From Castanea sativa (Eukaryota > Streptophyta > Magnoliopsida > Fagales > Fagaceae), in assembly GCF_040712315.1 (NCBI RefSeq), contig NC_134018.1, positions 46,315,335 to 46,379,334 on the forward strand: a DNA stretch of 64,000 nt, written 5' to 3'. Below, piece after piece: positions 45,459 to 56,505 of the stretch. Numbering within the stretch: the stretch's first letter is position 1; the number at the start of each line of letters is the position of its first letter. The notes under the pieces were generated by a model. That model ran no database searches. It worked only from the letters and a program-made list of their open reading frames with translations, and was not told the DNA's origin. The position numbers and the translations under genes are program-made.

Positions 45459-46225
45459 TGTGCTCACCCAAATATGGCTATTGGGCTTAAAATCTATTTG
45501 GGCTCACAATCTATTTGTATTGTGAGTGTTTGGATTTCCTACAACAGGTGGTTTTATATTCGGCAATCCAAGTACCCTAGTTACCTAAGTTTTGAGGATC
45601 ACTCTCCTCATTTTTCCCAGGATGATCGCCTTCTCTCCTTAGTATTTACTCTCTAGAATTGCCAACCACCTAAACTGAATTTTCTTTGCTTATTTATAGC
45701 TAAAGTTAGTGAAAGTCTATGATTATTTTCCTGGTGGGTGGAAGGAAAGGTCTAATACTGTTTCTTCTAAGTGGATGTCTAATTGTGAGTGGGGGAAGGT
45801 GACAGTGGCATTGGAACTAGCTTCACCGTTAGAGGTACTACCCGGCAGTGGCATTCCCTAGGTAATGGAAGAAAGGTCCAATACTATTACTTTTAAGTGG
45901 ATGTTTAATCGTGAGTGAGAGAAGGTGGTAATGGCATTGAAAATAGCTCCACCGTTGGAGGGACTGCCCCGCAGAAATGCTCCCCAGGCTATGCTGTGCA
46001 TTTCGAGTTCCACCTGCCTCAGGGACGCATCCATCAAAGATGAAAAGACCCCACCTCCGCCGTTCATGTCGTAAACGTTTTCATCCCTAGGTCTCGGGTT
46101 TTAGACGAGCATCAAAACCTGCCTGGAGTGAGCCTGTAGGTCTGATCAGTGTCGAGTTCTACATGTGGCATCATTGCAATGGGCTTTTATGAACAAATGG
46201 GCCTGAAGGAGGGTACGCCCGTATA
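45459..46225 (-). repeat. 3' LTR of the gypsy element
   Basis: 767 bp. It closely matches 55257-56022, with scattered substitutions. It includes a duplicated internal block: GTGAGTGGGGGAAGGTGACA and GTGAGTGAGAGAAGGTGGTA occur about 115 bp apart (45786, 45911). Confidence 0.85.
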
Positions 46226-46695
46226 ATAGCCCCCATTGATTCATGCTCGGCTTTTGGCAATGAATCAAGGATTCTGGCTAGGTTATGATGATGGTTTCCC
46301 AAGGATATTGCGATCCCTTTACGTGCGGTTAGGGTAATTATCGTGGCCCTCTTAAAAGTAGCATCGTGTTAGGTTGTCACGTTAGTAATTATGACTTGTT
46401 GGTTGGTAAACCGTTTGATGGTTTGTAGACTGTGCCCACACGCGTGGGGAGGTTATCCAAAAAGAGTTGGGAGGGCTTATCCCGCTCCTCGCCTCATTAA
46501 ATGCCTTAATCCCTATATAAAGCTCTTTTTGGGTTCCTATTTCACCTTTTGCGTCCTTTTTGCTCTCAATCCCTCCTTTGCCGAGCATTCCTCTTCTGCG
46601 CATAAACACTCCTTTAGTTCCTCACTCTCTAGAGCCCAAAGCAAGTCTTCTCTACCTCTCTCTTTTTCAATTCTTCTCTATTTCATACTTTAGGA

Positions 46696-48985
46696 ATGGG
46701 GTTTTCTCATCTTCTCACCCCTGGGGCTGCCTTGGTTAGTTTTAGAGAGACCTTTGGTGTCCCAAGGGATGTTGATATAGTGTACTACAGTGAGGGCGAT
46801 ATTGCACTCGTGATAGCTGCTGATACGAACGTCATGTTCTTTCTGTTAATGTCTATACTGGAGGGTGAGGTTAGATTTCCTGTAGACCCTCTTATCATAA
46901 GCACCCTAGGGTTCTATGATCTGTGCCCCGACCAGCTTTTCCCTAACTTTTATAGAGTCGTTAGTTGTGTCAGCCGACTGAATCAAATGTTCGGGCTGCA
47001 ACTGAACCATTATGACATCAATTTTATGTACAAATTGTGCGGCAATTTTTTGAGTGACTATTATTTAAAAACTAGAGATATGCGAGTCCAGCTTATTTCT
47101 TGCTTACTTGTCTCCATAGAAACTCGGTTGGAGAGTTTGTTCGGGTGCGTGGCAGCTGGCTTGTTGGTGAGCTACTTTGCCCACTTTCGCCACGTGATGT
47201 TGGCCGGTACCAAGAATCTCCATTTGTTCTGGTTTTGCATCTTTTTATTGTTTGTGTATTGAACTGATCGGTCTATTCTCGGATTCGCCGTAGAATCAAA
47301 AAGGTTTTTGCCGGACCCTCGAGTTATACACGCGCGAGATCTCAATTTTGTTCTTAGGTCGGAGATTTTCGTGCACTACGACGGGTAACTTCGGGCGTCT
47401 CATTTGATTCTCGGCGTTACCCCAGTGTACATTACTTGGTAAAACTTCAGCCAGGCGCTTTTAGCAGACAGTCCACTCCTGTTATACATAGACATTCGAC
47501 ACAAAGAATTCCTCCCTCCCACACTTATTACTGGCAAAGCTCAAGACCTCGGCCCCTGTTATACTATTGCGGATGATATTGCGCCGGTGAGGGACGAGTC
47601 TGTTGAATGCGTGTCCCAGAATCGCAAGAGACACGAAGCCATCGAACAGCCTGAAACCACAACCCCAGTAGCTGAAAAAGAAACTGCCGAACATATCAGT
47701 ACTTCAGGCGCTAAATCTAACCGCGCAGAGAAAATGGTGAAAAAGAGGACGATGGCCCTTGCCTAGTTTTTGCCTGGGGCCAGTCCTAAGGCCCAATCCC
47801 AACTCCCCTAGGTGACGAGTCAAGCTCATCCCGCTGGTGAAAGCAAAAAGAGGAAGCGCACCATCGAGAAGACCCCTCCTATCTTGGGTGACGATTTGTA
47901 GAAGATCCCTCCCTGTGCAAAAAGTGGGCCTAAGACCCAGGGGACAAGGGGTGTATCTCAACCGGTGGACCAGGTTAGGACCAATGTGGCATCCTCTTCC
48001 CAGCCCATTGTTGGCTGGCAGCCTGTCTTCCAAATGGGCGGTGAGCCTTTATCGGCGATGGCCAACGTACGGGCATGGGCACAAGGCTAAGGTGGGTGAG
48101 TTGCTTAGAGTCTGGCGTAAGGCCTTCTCCTGCCCAAGGATGCACACTTCCTCTCTGAAGGCGACAATGAGTCGCACGCTAGGCTGCTGCAATGGCACAC
48201 TATTGCAGTAATTCTCCTTCTTTTTCTTTTACACGTTGCAATGCATAGGTATCTTTCTCATCTTATTGTTCTAATACTGTTATGTCATCAGGCTGCGTAG
48301 TTGACCAGCATCATTGATGAGAGGTTAAAGGGTGTTGCCGAGGTCATTGATGGAAAGAAGGCATTGAAAGCCATTGCTGAAGCCACTGCCAAGGAGAAGG
48401 GTGAGCTGCTGCGGCATCAGAGAGGAAGGCAATGGATGCCGAGAAAGCTCGGTTGGCTGGTGAGAGTAAGCTGACCGACGTGGAGATGAAGCTAGGCGAG
48501 ACAAAGCTCAAGCTAGCGACGAAAAATAGCTTGAATTTAGCCCAAGCCGACTAGATTGCTAACTTGAAAGAATCCCTCGAAACCTATGAAGATAAGTGGT
48601 ACAATGCAGGCTTCTCGAAGGCTGAAAGGTCTGTGGAGCCAATCATTCACCAAGCATAGCATCACGGATTCGGGGAGGGGTGGTTGGCTGCTCTTTAAGC
48701 AATAGGAGTGGCTGAGGACTCCCCACTGTGGAACCCCCAGCAGATCCCCTACCCGGCCCTTCCTCAACCTATTCAGAGTTGAGTTGACACCACAGATGAG
48801 GAAGACACTTCAATAATGAGGGACCTCATACAGGCGATTGATGCTCACGTGGAAGCGGCCGAACTGGAGGTCACGAGCAATATCCGTACTGGAGCTGAGG
48901 ATGCTCAAAATTAGACCCCTACAGTAACTCAGTCAACTAGAGACAGATCTGAGCAACTGGTTCCCCCCCCCCCCAAACCAATCGA
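46696..48985 (+). pseudogene. Antisense accessory ORF of the gypsy element
   Basis: Plus-strand ORF opposite to gag-pol. The first frame, 46696-47262, is open for 188 codons (FRETFGVPRDVDIVYYSEGD). Residues 53-125 (EGEVRFPVDPLIIST, YDLCPDQLFPNFYRVVSC, FGLQLNHYDINFMYKL) follow the pattern of the 'putative gypsy type transposon' domain (Transposase_28-like) known on the antisense strand of Tat elements. Downstream, 47670-48985 is a decayed continuation with Lys-rich segments and heptad-like Ala/Glu/Lys stretches (48310-48600) suggesting a coiled coil, broken by many TAG/TGA codons. A plausible TATA-like TATATAAAGC lies at 46513. Role unknown; no enzyme motif seen. Confidence 0.6.
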
Positions 48986-49288
48986 CCCTACAGTATGAAG
49001 ATTTTGCTTTTTCCCTTGTTTCGTTTTTATTTATTTATTTACTGGTTTTGTATTAGGTAGACCTAGATCGCCGAGCTGTGGCGATAGAACAATCTCTTTA
49101 TACTTTGGATGGTTTAATTGATATAGTTGAGACATAAGCTTGTGTGTTTTATTCCTTTTCCCTTCTCCCTGCTTTTAAATTCATCCATGCTTGTTTGATA
49201 ACTACTGACTTTGCATATGATTAGGGTTAATCTGCTCATCATACCTTACTTTCTCACTCATGGTGGCCGAGAGCGGCTTCTCTGCCCT

Positions 49289-49780
49289 TAGGGTATACTG
49301 GCCTAGGTTATCATCTATTCGGTGGAGGAGGTCGAACCTAGGATAGGTTTCTGCTCTTGGAATATTATAACTTAAGGTTCCACCTGCTCGATGATAGAGA
49401 TCGAACCGAGTATAGGTTTCTGTTCTTAGAAAATTATAGTTTAGGGTTTCCACCTGCTCGGTGAGAAGATCGAACCAAAGACAAGTTTCTATCCTTAGAA
49501 AATTATAACTTAAGGTTTCCACTTGCTCGGCGATAAAGATTGAACCGAGGACAAGTTTTTGTCCTTAGAAAATTATAACTTAAGATTTTCCACCTGCTCG
49601 GTGATAAAGGTCGAACCGAGGACAAGTTTCTGTCCTTAGAAAATTATAACTTAAGGTTTCCACCTGCTCAGTGATAAAGATCGAACCGAGGACAAGTTTC
49701 TATCCTTAGAACATTATAACTTAAGGTTTCTGCCTGCTCGGTGATAAAGATCAAATTGAGGACAGGTTTCTGTCCTTACT
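49289..49780. repeat. About seven tandem units of roughly 70 bp
   Basis: Each unit contains CCTGCTCGGTGATAAAGAT, then CGAACCGAGGACAAGTTTCT, then GTCCTTAGAAAATTATAAC. Units are 67-71 bp and the outer ones are more diverged. They lie between the integrase end and the antisense ORF, where Tat elements often carry tandem repeats. Confidence 0.85.
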
Positions 49781-49907
49781 TGCTGGCCAACAATAATGAA
49801 TTAACAGTAATGGAGTTATAAGCATCTTCATGGATAAACATCATGATATTAATATGTAAAACATATATGTTTGATTACATTCGATTCGCACCCTAGCGTA
49901 TAACCGT

Positions 49908-50990
49908 TCAATGATAAAACTTCTTCAAATTATGAACGTTCCACGGTTGAGGAAGTGGTCTTTCCTCTAAATCCTCCAAGTAGTACGCTCCTGCACCTGC
50001 AATGGCGGTCACTCTATAGGGCCCTTCCCAAGTCATGGCTAACTTCCTTGCATTGATGTCTCGCGTATTCCCAACAACCTTAAGGAGCACCAAATCCCCC
50101 GTGGTAAACTTTCTCTTTCTCACGCTTCTATCGTACCTTCGGGCGAGCTTCTGCTAATACTTAGCTAGCCGAATGGTCGCCGCTTCTCGGTGCTCCTCCA
50201 ACAAGTTTAACTATCCGAACATCAATTCTTCGTTCTTGGCCAGAGCGAAACCTGCGACACGGGACCTGCATAGGTTTATTTCAGCTGGAATAACAACCTC
50301 TACTTTGAAAGTTAGAGAAAAGGGGGTCTCTCTCATGGATCTCCTCGGAGTTGTCTGGTATGCCCATAGGATGCTCGGCAATTCCTAGGTCCAATTGCCT
50401 TTAGCGCCCTTTAGCCTTTTCTTCAATCTCTTAACGATGGCCTTATTGGTGGCTTTAGCTTGGTCGTTACTCTGTGGATAGGCTGGGGTAGAATACCGGT
50501 TTTTAATGCCAAGGTTACTACATAATTCGCAAAAAGCTTTACTGTCAAACTGCAAACCATTGTCCGACACGAGGGACTCTGGCACCTTAAATCTCGTTAC
50601 AATGTTTCTCCATACGAACTTTTTGACATCAACATCTCGGATGTTTGCCAGTACTTCTGCTTCCGCCCACTTTGTGAAGTAATCCACTGCTACGAATACA
50701 AATCTTCGGTTGCCCGTTGCCCGAGGAAACGTTCCAACTATGTCTAGCCCTCACTGAGCGAAAGGCCACGGGCTACTTACAGGATTTAGGTTCCCAGCAA
50801 GTTGGTGGATCATTGAGGCGTGCCTTTGACATTGCTCGCACCTCCGTGCATATTCGATGGCGTCCTTTTGCATTTGGGGCCACTAGAATCCCTAAGTCAT
50901 CGCTCGGTGAGCCAATGAACTTCCTCCAACGTGACTACTGCATACGCCTTCATGCAGTTTGGCTAGAAGTTCTTTAGTAATACTAGGGTG
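49908..50990 (-). pseudogene. pol: Gypsy integrase with C-terminal domain
   Basis: Minus-strand integrase. Zinc finger end CEQCQRH is near 50825, the first core Asp in VDYFTKWAEAE (about 50687), the second in VSDNGLQFD (about 50565), and the position of the third acidic residue reads DQAKATNKAI where gypsy integrases have GQAE, so Glu is Lys. The C-terminal part 49908-50123 (FTTGDLVLLKV, MTWEGPYRV, WNVHNLKKFY) is a GPY/F-type module. Stops lie near 50385, 50155 and in the finger region. It would be inactive. Confidence 0.85.
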
Positions 50991-51364
50991 CAAACACTGT
51001 AAGTATGGGCCCTCAAAAGACCTTCGATATAGCTTCCGATCTGCAAATAGCCAGTACCGATAAGAATTCTGTCGTACTCTAGCTGCCTCCTTCTAGTCCT
51101 CCAGTACCCGGTTTTCAACCAAAAATTCGATTATGGGATCCATCCAGCACTTCCCTACAGTGGTGACTTGCGAGACTACCGTCCACACACTGATGCTCGG
51201 CTCATTCACCAATTCTACCCTGATTAATTAGGGTACCTCATTTTCTATTGACGATGCTAAGGTGGCCAGGGAGTCGGCGTGGCAGTTCTACCCTCTGGAA
51301 ACTTGCTCTACTGTCACACTAGAGAAATAGCCCATAGTCTACTTCACTACCCACAAATATTCAA

Positions 51365-51709
51365 CTATCCAGGGATCCTTGGCCTCGAAACTCCCCAGTA
51401 CTTGGTTAACCACCAGCCGGGAATCCGAGTATATTCCACCTCCTTAGCTCCCAAGTCTGAGACAACTCTCAGTCCGGCCAGTAAAGCCTTGTACTTGGCC
51501 TTATTATTGGAGGCTCTAAAGCCTAACCTGAATGAATGTTCCAGTTTTATCCCTTCCGGTGTAATAACCATAATCCTAGCCCCTGCTCTTGCCGCGTTGG
51601 AAGCACCGTCCACAAATACCTTCCATGGGTTGGTCCCTACAAGGCAGATCATCTCTATACCTTTCGGCGAAAACTCGGCAATGAAGTCTGTGAGTACTTG
51701 ACCCTTCAC
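51365..51709 (-). pseudogene. pol: Second RNase H-like block of the gypsy element
   Basis: Reads WKVFVDGASNAARAGARIMV, then FRASNNKAKYKALLAGLRV, the pattern of the plant/archaeal-type RNase H that Tat elements carry in addition to the retroviral-type one. The Asp of VDGAS is present; the Glu of the usual NNxAEYEAL is Lys in this copy. Frame ends at 51365. Confidence 0.75.
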
Positions 51710-51841
51710 TGAGTTCCTCGGTCTGTATCTAGTGTCAAAAGAACCCAGCCAAGTCCCCCACTTAGCTATTCTACCTGTAAAGTCAAATCTCCTTAATAGT
51801 GACTAAAGAGGATACTCAGTTAGAACGTGGACGGTGTAGGC

Positions 51842-53076
51842 CTAAAAATAATGGGTCAATTTTCGGGTAGAGTGCACGAGTGCCAGCACTAACTTCTCCA
51901 GCAGCAAATACCTTGTCTCGGCATCAACAAATGTTTTGCTTACGTAGTAATCTGGTAGCTGTACGCCATTATCCTTTAGCAGCACTATGCTCGCGACATG
52001 CTCGGATACCGAGAGATACATATACAAATCTTCCCTGTGCTCCAGAGCCGTCAATGTTGGCGCCCGCCCAAGATAGTCCTTTAGGTCTTGGAAGGCCTTA
52101 TCACACTCTTCATCCCACTGGAACCCCTTCCATTTCTTCAAAAGTTGATAGAATGGTTGACACCGATCAGCGAACTTGGAAATAAACCAGTTGAGGGCAG
52201 CCAACATACCGGTCAATTTTTGAACTTCTTTTAGGTTGCTCGACGGTTTGAGACGTTTCACGGCTTCAATATGATCGAGGTTAACTTCGATTCCCCGTTT
52301 GGGGATTATATAGCCCAAAAACTTGTTGGATCCTACCCTGAAAGCGCACTTATCGGCATTGAGACGCAGCTGGTGTCGCCGGTATGTTGCCCTTCTTGCT
52401 TGCTTTTTATCACCATGTCATCAATGTATACCTCGACTGTACACCCAATCCTATTCCTAAACATCCTCGTCATCATCCGTTGATAAGTGGCTCCCGCATT
52501 CTTTAACCCAAACGGCATCACGATATAATGATAATTAGCATCAAAGGTTATGAATGTAGTCTTCTCCTGATCCTCGGCAAATAGGGCAATTTGGTGATAG
52601 CCCTAGAAAGCATCTAGAAAACTCATCCTCGGGTGCCTATACGTAGCATCTACCAATTGATCAATTTTCAGCATCGGGAATGGATCTTTTGGGCACGCTC
52701 AGTTTAAATCAGTAAAATCAACACAAACCCTCCATTTACTGTTCTTTTTCCTTACTACCATAGTGTTTGCAAGCCATTCTGGAAAGAACGTCTCCTTGAT
52801 GGCCCCCGCTTCCTTCAGATTCCCAACTTCCTATTTGACGGCTTCGACATGCTCTTTAGCCGACCTCCTCGGTCTCTGTTTCTTAGGAGGGCATAAAGGA
52901 TCCACATTCAGCTTGTGAACTATGAATTCGGGATCAACCCCGAGCACCTCATATGGACTCCAAGTGAACACGTCCACGTGCACAAGAAAAAGTAACAACT
53001 CCACCTTCTTTTCTTCCCTTAAGCTTGCCCCTATCAGAAAATTCCTTTCACAATCCAGCAGAATCCTCACCTTCAC
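51842..53076 (-). pseudogene. pol: Gypsy reverse transcriptase and RNase H
   Basis: Minus strand. 53076-52831 holds the pre-RT block (VFTWSPYEVLGVDPEFIVHK). 52830-52530 holds RT fingers and palm (EWLANTMVVRKKNSKWRVCV, DFTDLN, SFLDAF-GYHQI), broken by TAG/TGA. The catalytic motif YIDDM is at 52414-52428 in MPFGLKNAGATYQRMM context. 52318-51842 holds the connection and RNase H (AALNWFISKFADRCQPF, FQWDEECDKAFQDLK). Frames change near 52330. Catalytic residues are still legible, but the chain is discontinuous. Confidence 0.85.
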
Positions 53077-53198
53077 TAGGCACAGTTGGCCCCCACCTCC
53101 TCTTGGGGTTGATGTAGTTGCTATAAGGGTGTCTTTTCGGCGGACTCCCTTTTCTCTGTCTGTTGGTTAGCCGCGGCCACTAAGCATTGTCAAGCTAT

Positions 53199-53606
53199 CT
53201 ACTGATTGCCCCTTATCACCGTGATTCCATACTCGGTGCGAACCTTGACCTTTACATGCAAGGTGGATGGCACAGCCTTCATGTCATAAATCCATGGTCT
53301 CCCAAGGATCGTTGTGTACGGTGAGAAAGAAGCAACCACTATGAACGTTACAGTTACCTCCTTTTCTCCCATGCTGATGGGGAACGAAATCCGCCCTTTC
53401 GGAATTACCATATGGCCATCAAACCCCATCAACGGCGTATCATACTTGGACAAGTCCTCTTTTTTTAGTCCGAGCCCCTGGTACAAGTCAGGGTACATTA
53501 CATCCGCACCGCTCCCCTGATCTATCATCATTCTTTTTACTATGAAACCCCTTACACGGGCCGTGACTACCAAGGCATCATGGTGTAATTGAGTGGTGCC
53601 TTCCAT
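53199..53606 (-). pseudogene. pol: Gypsy aspartic protease
   Basis: A 135-codon frame: HHDALVVTARVRGFIVKRMM, then the active-site region IDQGSGADVMY (gypsy proteases have D-x-G-S-S/A at this place), then YTTILGRPWI. The same block is found in the fragment at 63290-63510 (VDQGSGAKIMF). Within the element it lies between gag and RT. Confidence 0.8.
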
Positions 53607-53616
53607 ATCGTCATCA

Positions 53617-55030
53617 TCAAACGCGATGGGTTATTTTGTGTACCTCAGCATCTTCCCGAGAGAATGCTCGCCCATGCAATTTTCTGCCGATACCACGGTC
53701 AATATCCCCCTGATTCTGGGTGCCTGAGCGCTCCTTGGTACTGCATGGATGACTTCTATTACTCCTAAAGGGGGTGGGGGAGGATTTCTGTGCAGGCGAT
53801 CTACTTGCCCGGTCCCCCTGATTCCTCATTCCCACCAGAAATTCTTTTAGATGTCCCGCCTTCACCAATTGTTCCGAATGATCTTTCAATTCTCTGCACT
53901 GCTCGATAGTGTGCCCTTTATCTTTGTGGTAGGTACAATGCAAATTTTGATTTCTCCTTGATGGGTCGCCCCCCATCTTGTTTAGCCACTTAAAATACGA
54001 CTCATTTTTTATTCGATTGATGATCTTGTGCACCGGCTCCTTGAAGGCCACATTAACTTCTCCAATTCCCGGCCCAGACTCTTGAATCCTCAGATCCTTT
54101 CGGGTTCTAGGTTGGAAACCAGTATTCCGAGGATGATTTATGATCAGGGCCTTCCCCTTGGTTTGCAACCGATCATCTTCCAATTGCTTATACTCCTCGA
54201 TACGCCTCATCAGCTGCCTCATATTCTCGGGAGGCCTTCTTGTCAATTATTCCCTCAGTCCAGATTCATCGGGCAACCCCATTCGAAAAGTGCTCACCAC
54301 AATCTTTTCGTTGCCCCCTCCAATCTTGTTAAACAGCTCCTAGTACCGGGTAGCATAGTTGCGAAAGGTCTCCCTAGCCTCTATTTTCATTGACAGTAAT
54401 GCATCCACGGGCTGCAAAACTTGGCTGCAGGTCATGAATCGTACACCAAATTCCTGGATCAGTTTTGAAAAACTGTGGATCGAGCATTTCCTTAATCCGT
54501 TGAACCACCTCAGCGCAGTGGGGCCGAGGCTCGAGGGGAAGACCTTACACATCAGTGCGTCATTATGAGCGTGTAAACACATCATTTGAATATAGTGGCT
54601 TACATGTTCTACTGGGTTTTTCTTTCCCGTGTAGGAATTGAACAGCGACCGTGTGAATCTGCTCGACATAGGTGCGCTTTCAATATCTCTCGAGAATGGC
54701 AATCAGGTAGCTTGGCGTAATGCCTGGCTCATTGCGTCCATGGCCACATTCTGAGGTCATTCCCTATCTGAGGAAGTTGAATCACGATCTGCATACTCCC
54801 GTGAACGATTGCGGTACCGAAAAGACCCAGATTGATGGGATCCTGCTGCATGGCGGCTCCCCATACTAGCTGACCTTTCCCTTCGTTCCTCATGGTCCCT
54901 CATCCGACGTCTACCTCTCGCTTCCAATTCCAAATCTCTCACCATCCCACATAGACGCTCGAGCTCCTGGTCTCTCTACTCAAGCTTTCGGTCCCTTCTG
55001 TTATTGCGGTTGCACCCCGAAGCATCAAAC
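53617..55030 (-). pseudogene. gag: Gypsy gag
   Basis: From about 55030 leftwards: an Arg/Glu-rich N-terminal part (54945-54757), the retrotransposon Gag core (SFNSYTGKKNPVEHVSHYIQ-like; VFPSSLGPTALRWFNGL; LLSMKIEARETFRNYATRY), then RRIEEYKQLEDDRLQTKGKA and a zinc-knuckle-like CTYHKDKGHTIEQCRELKDH. Stops at TAG 54340-54342 and near 54247 separate the frames. About 440 codons are recognisable. Confidence 0.85.
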
Positions 55031-55237
55031 GCTATTCGTGGCATTTGAAACGATCTTTCTTAGAGCCCGGACTGCTCCGCTTCCCCATGCTACCTGTCTT
55101 CGCATCTTTTCTGCCTTCGCTCCCGCCATGTGGATCCCTGCAATGACCCTCTAGAGCCACTTTTAGCATAACTCCCCAGCCTACTTCCAAACATTCTCCT
55201 ATGCGCACCTCAACAGAACCATAGCTACGTAGGAGTT

Positions 55238-55256
55238 TCCCACAGACGGCACCAAT
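55238..55256 (-). other. Gypsy primer-binding site
   Basis: On the minus strand ATTGGTGCCGTCTGTGGGA directly follows the 5' LTR. This matches the TGG(C/T)GCCGTCTGTGGGA sites common in plant Tat/Athila-type gypsy elements. Confidence 0.65.
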
Positions 55257-56022
55257 TGTGCACACCCAGATATGGCTATTGGGCTTAAAATCTATTTGGG
55301 CTCATAATCTATTTGTATTGTGGGCTTTTGGATTTCCTACAACGGGTAATTCTATGTTCAGCAACCCAAGTACCCTAATTCCCTAAGTTCTCAGGATCAC
55401 TCTCCCCCTTTTTCCCAAGATGATCACCTTCTCTCCTTAGTATTTACTCTGTAGAATTGCCAACCACTTGAACTGAATTTTTCTTGCTTATTTATAGCTA
55501 AAGTTAGTGGAAAGCTTTGACTATTTTCCTGGTGGATGGAAGGAGAGGTCCAATATTGTTTCTTCTAAGTGGATGCCTAATCGTGAGTGGGGGAATGTGA
55601 CAATGGCATTGGAACTAGCTCCACCATTAGAGGTATTACTCGGCAGCGGCATTCCTTAGGTAATGGAAGGAAGGTCCAATACTATTACTCTTAAGTGGAT
55701 GTTTAATCGTGAGTGGGAGAAGGTGGTAATGGCATTAGAAATAGCTCCACCATTAGAGGGACTGCCTCACAGAAATGCTCCCCAGGCTATGTCATGCATT
55801 CCGAGTTCCACCTGCCCCGGGGACGCGTCCATCGAAGATGAAGAGACCCCACCTCCGCCGTTCATGTCGTAAACGTTTTCATCCCTAGGTCTTGGGTCTT
55901 AGACGAGCATCAAAACTTGCTTGGAATGAGCCCGTGGGTCTGATCAGTGTCGAGTTCTACACATGGCGTCATTGCAACAGGCTTTTATGAACAAATGGGC
56001 TAAAAGGAGGTACGCCCGTACA
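55257..56022 (-). repeat. 5' LTR of the gypsy element
   Basis: 766 bp, TG...CA on both strands. Adjacent to the primer-binding site on its left. Confidence 0.85.
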
Positions 56023-56505
56023 ATCTTGATAACTCAATGTGTGTGTATGAAGGTAAACACTCCTCAAATCTCACAAAAGATTCAACACACAAAACATCAA
56101 AGACTCTAGAGAGTTTTTGGGTACAAAACCCTATATATCTACAAAAGAGGCACACTCTTCTCTCTCTGAAAAACCTTGTAAAAATGTACTTTCCTTTATA
56201 TACTAGAAGAAGTAGACTGGAAACTCTAATCCTTAATGGGCTTGAATTGCAGTTTGGGCTGACTTAAAATTCTGCAGAAAATTCCTGATCCATGATTCTC
56301 GATCGATCGAGTCTATTCTTCGATTGATTGAGCATTGCAGAAATAGAATAGTAATTTTCTACAGTTACTCGATTCCAAACTTACATTAAACCAAACTTTA
56401 AGCAAGTCTAAATCTAGACTAAATGTTTTGATCATGGTTTGCCAACATAATACATATTGAAGTACTAATACATTAGTCCCTAAAATCTTAGAACCTAACA
56501 ATTGC

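Larger units (their letters stand above)
45459..56022 (-). mobile_element. Tat-like Ty3/gypsy element nested in the solo LTR
   Basis: 10.6 kb, coding on the minus strand. LTRs are 45459-46225 (3') and 55257-56022 (5'). On the minus strand the 5' LTR reads TGTACGGGCG ... GTGTGCACA, and the 3' LTR starts TATACGGGCG. Flanks ATTTT and ATCTT are a 5-bp TSD with one mismatch. Order from the 5' LTR: PBS, gag, protease, RT, RNase H, a second RNase H-like block, integrase, about 70-bp tandem repeats, then a long opposite-strand ORF before a G-rich tract (ATGGGGGC) next to the 3' LTR. Large size, the extra RNase H, tandem repeats and the antisense ORF point to the Tat lineage. Many stops make it inactive. 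Confidence 0.85.
45051..56500 (-). mobile_element. Copia-type solo LTR, host of a nested gypsy element
   Basis: The outer sequence, 45051-45458 plus 56028-56500, joins to an 881-bp unit with TG...CA ends (TGTTAAGTTTTAGATC ... GAACCTAACA) and an exact TSD ATTGC (45046-45050, 56501-56505). The empty site is seen at 30541 (CATTATTGCATTGAC). No internal region or second LTR is present, so it is best read as a solo LTR left by LTR-LTR recombination. Strand is a guess, since the minus reading TGTTAGGTTCTAAGA resembles common plant LTR starts. It contains a TCGA-core palindrome cluster at 56296-56335. Confidence 0.75.

Noticed and set aside
46696..47262. A possible independent host gene on the plus strand
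   Set aside because: It lies between the gypsy LTRs, decays downstream, and has the pattern of a Tat antisense ORF.
49289..49780. Regular repeats reminiscent of a CRISPR array
   Set aside because: Units are directly tandem without unique spacers, in a plant retroelement.
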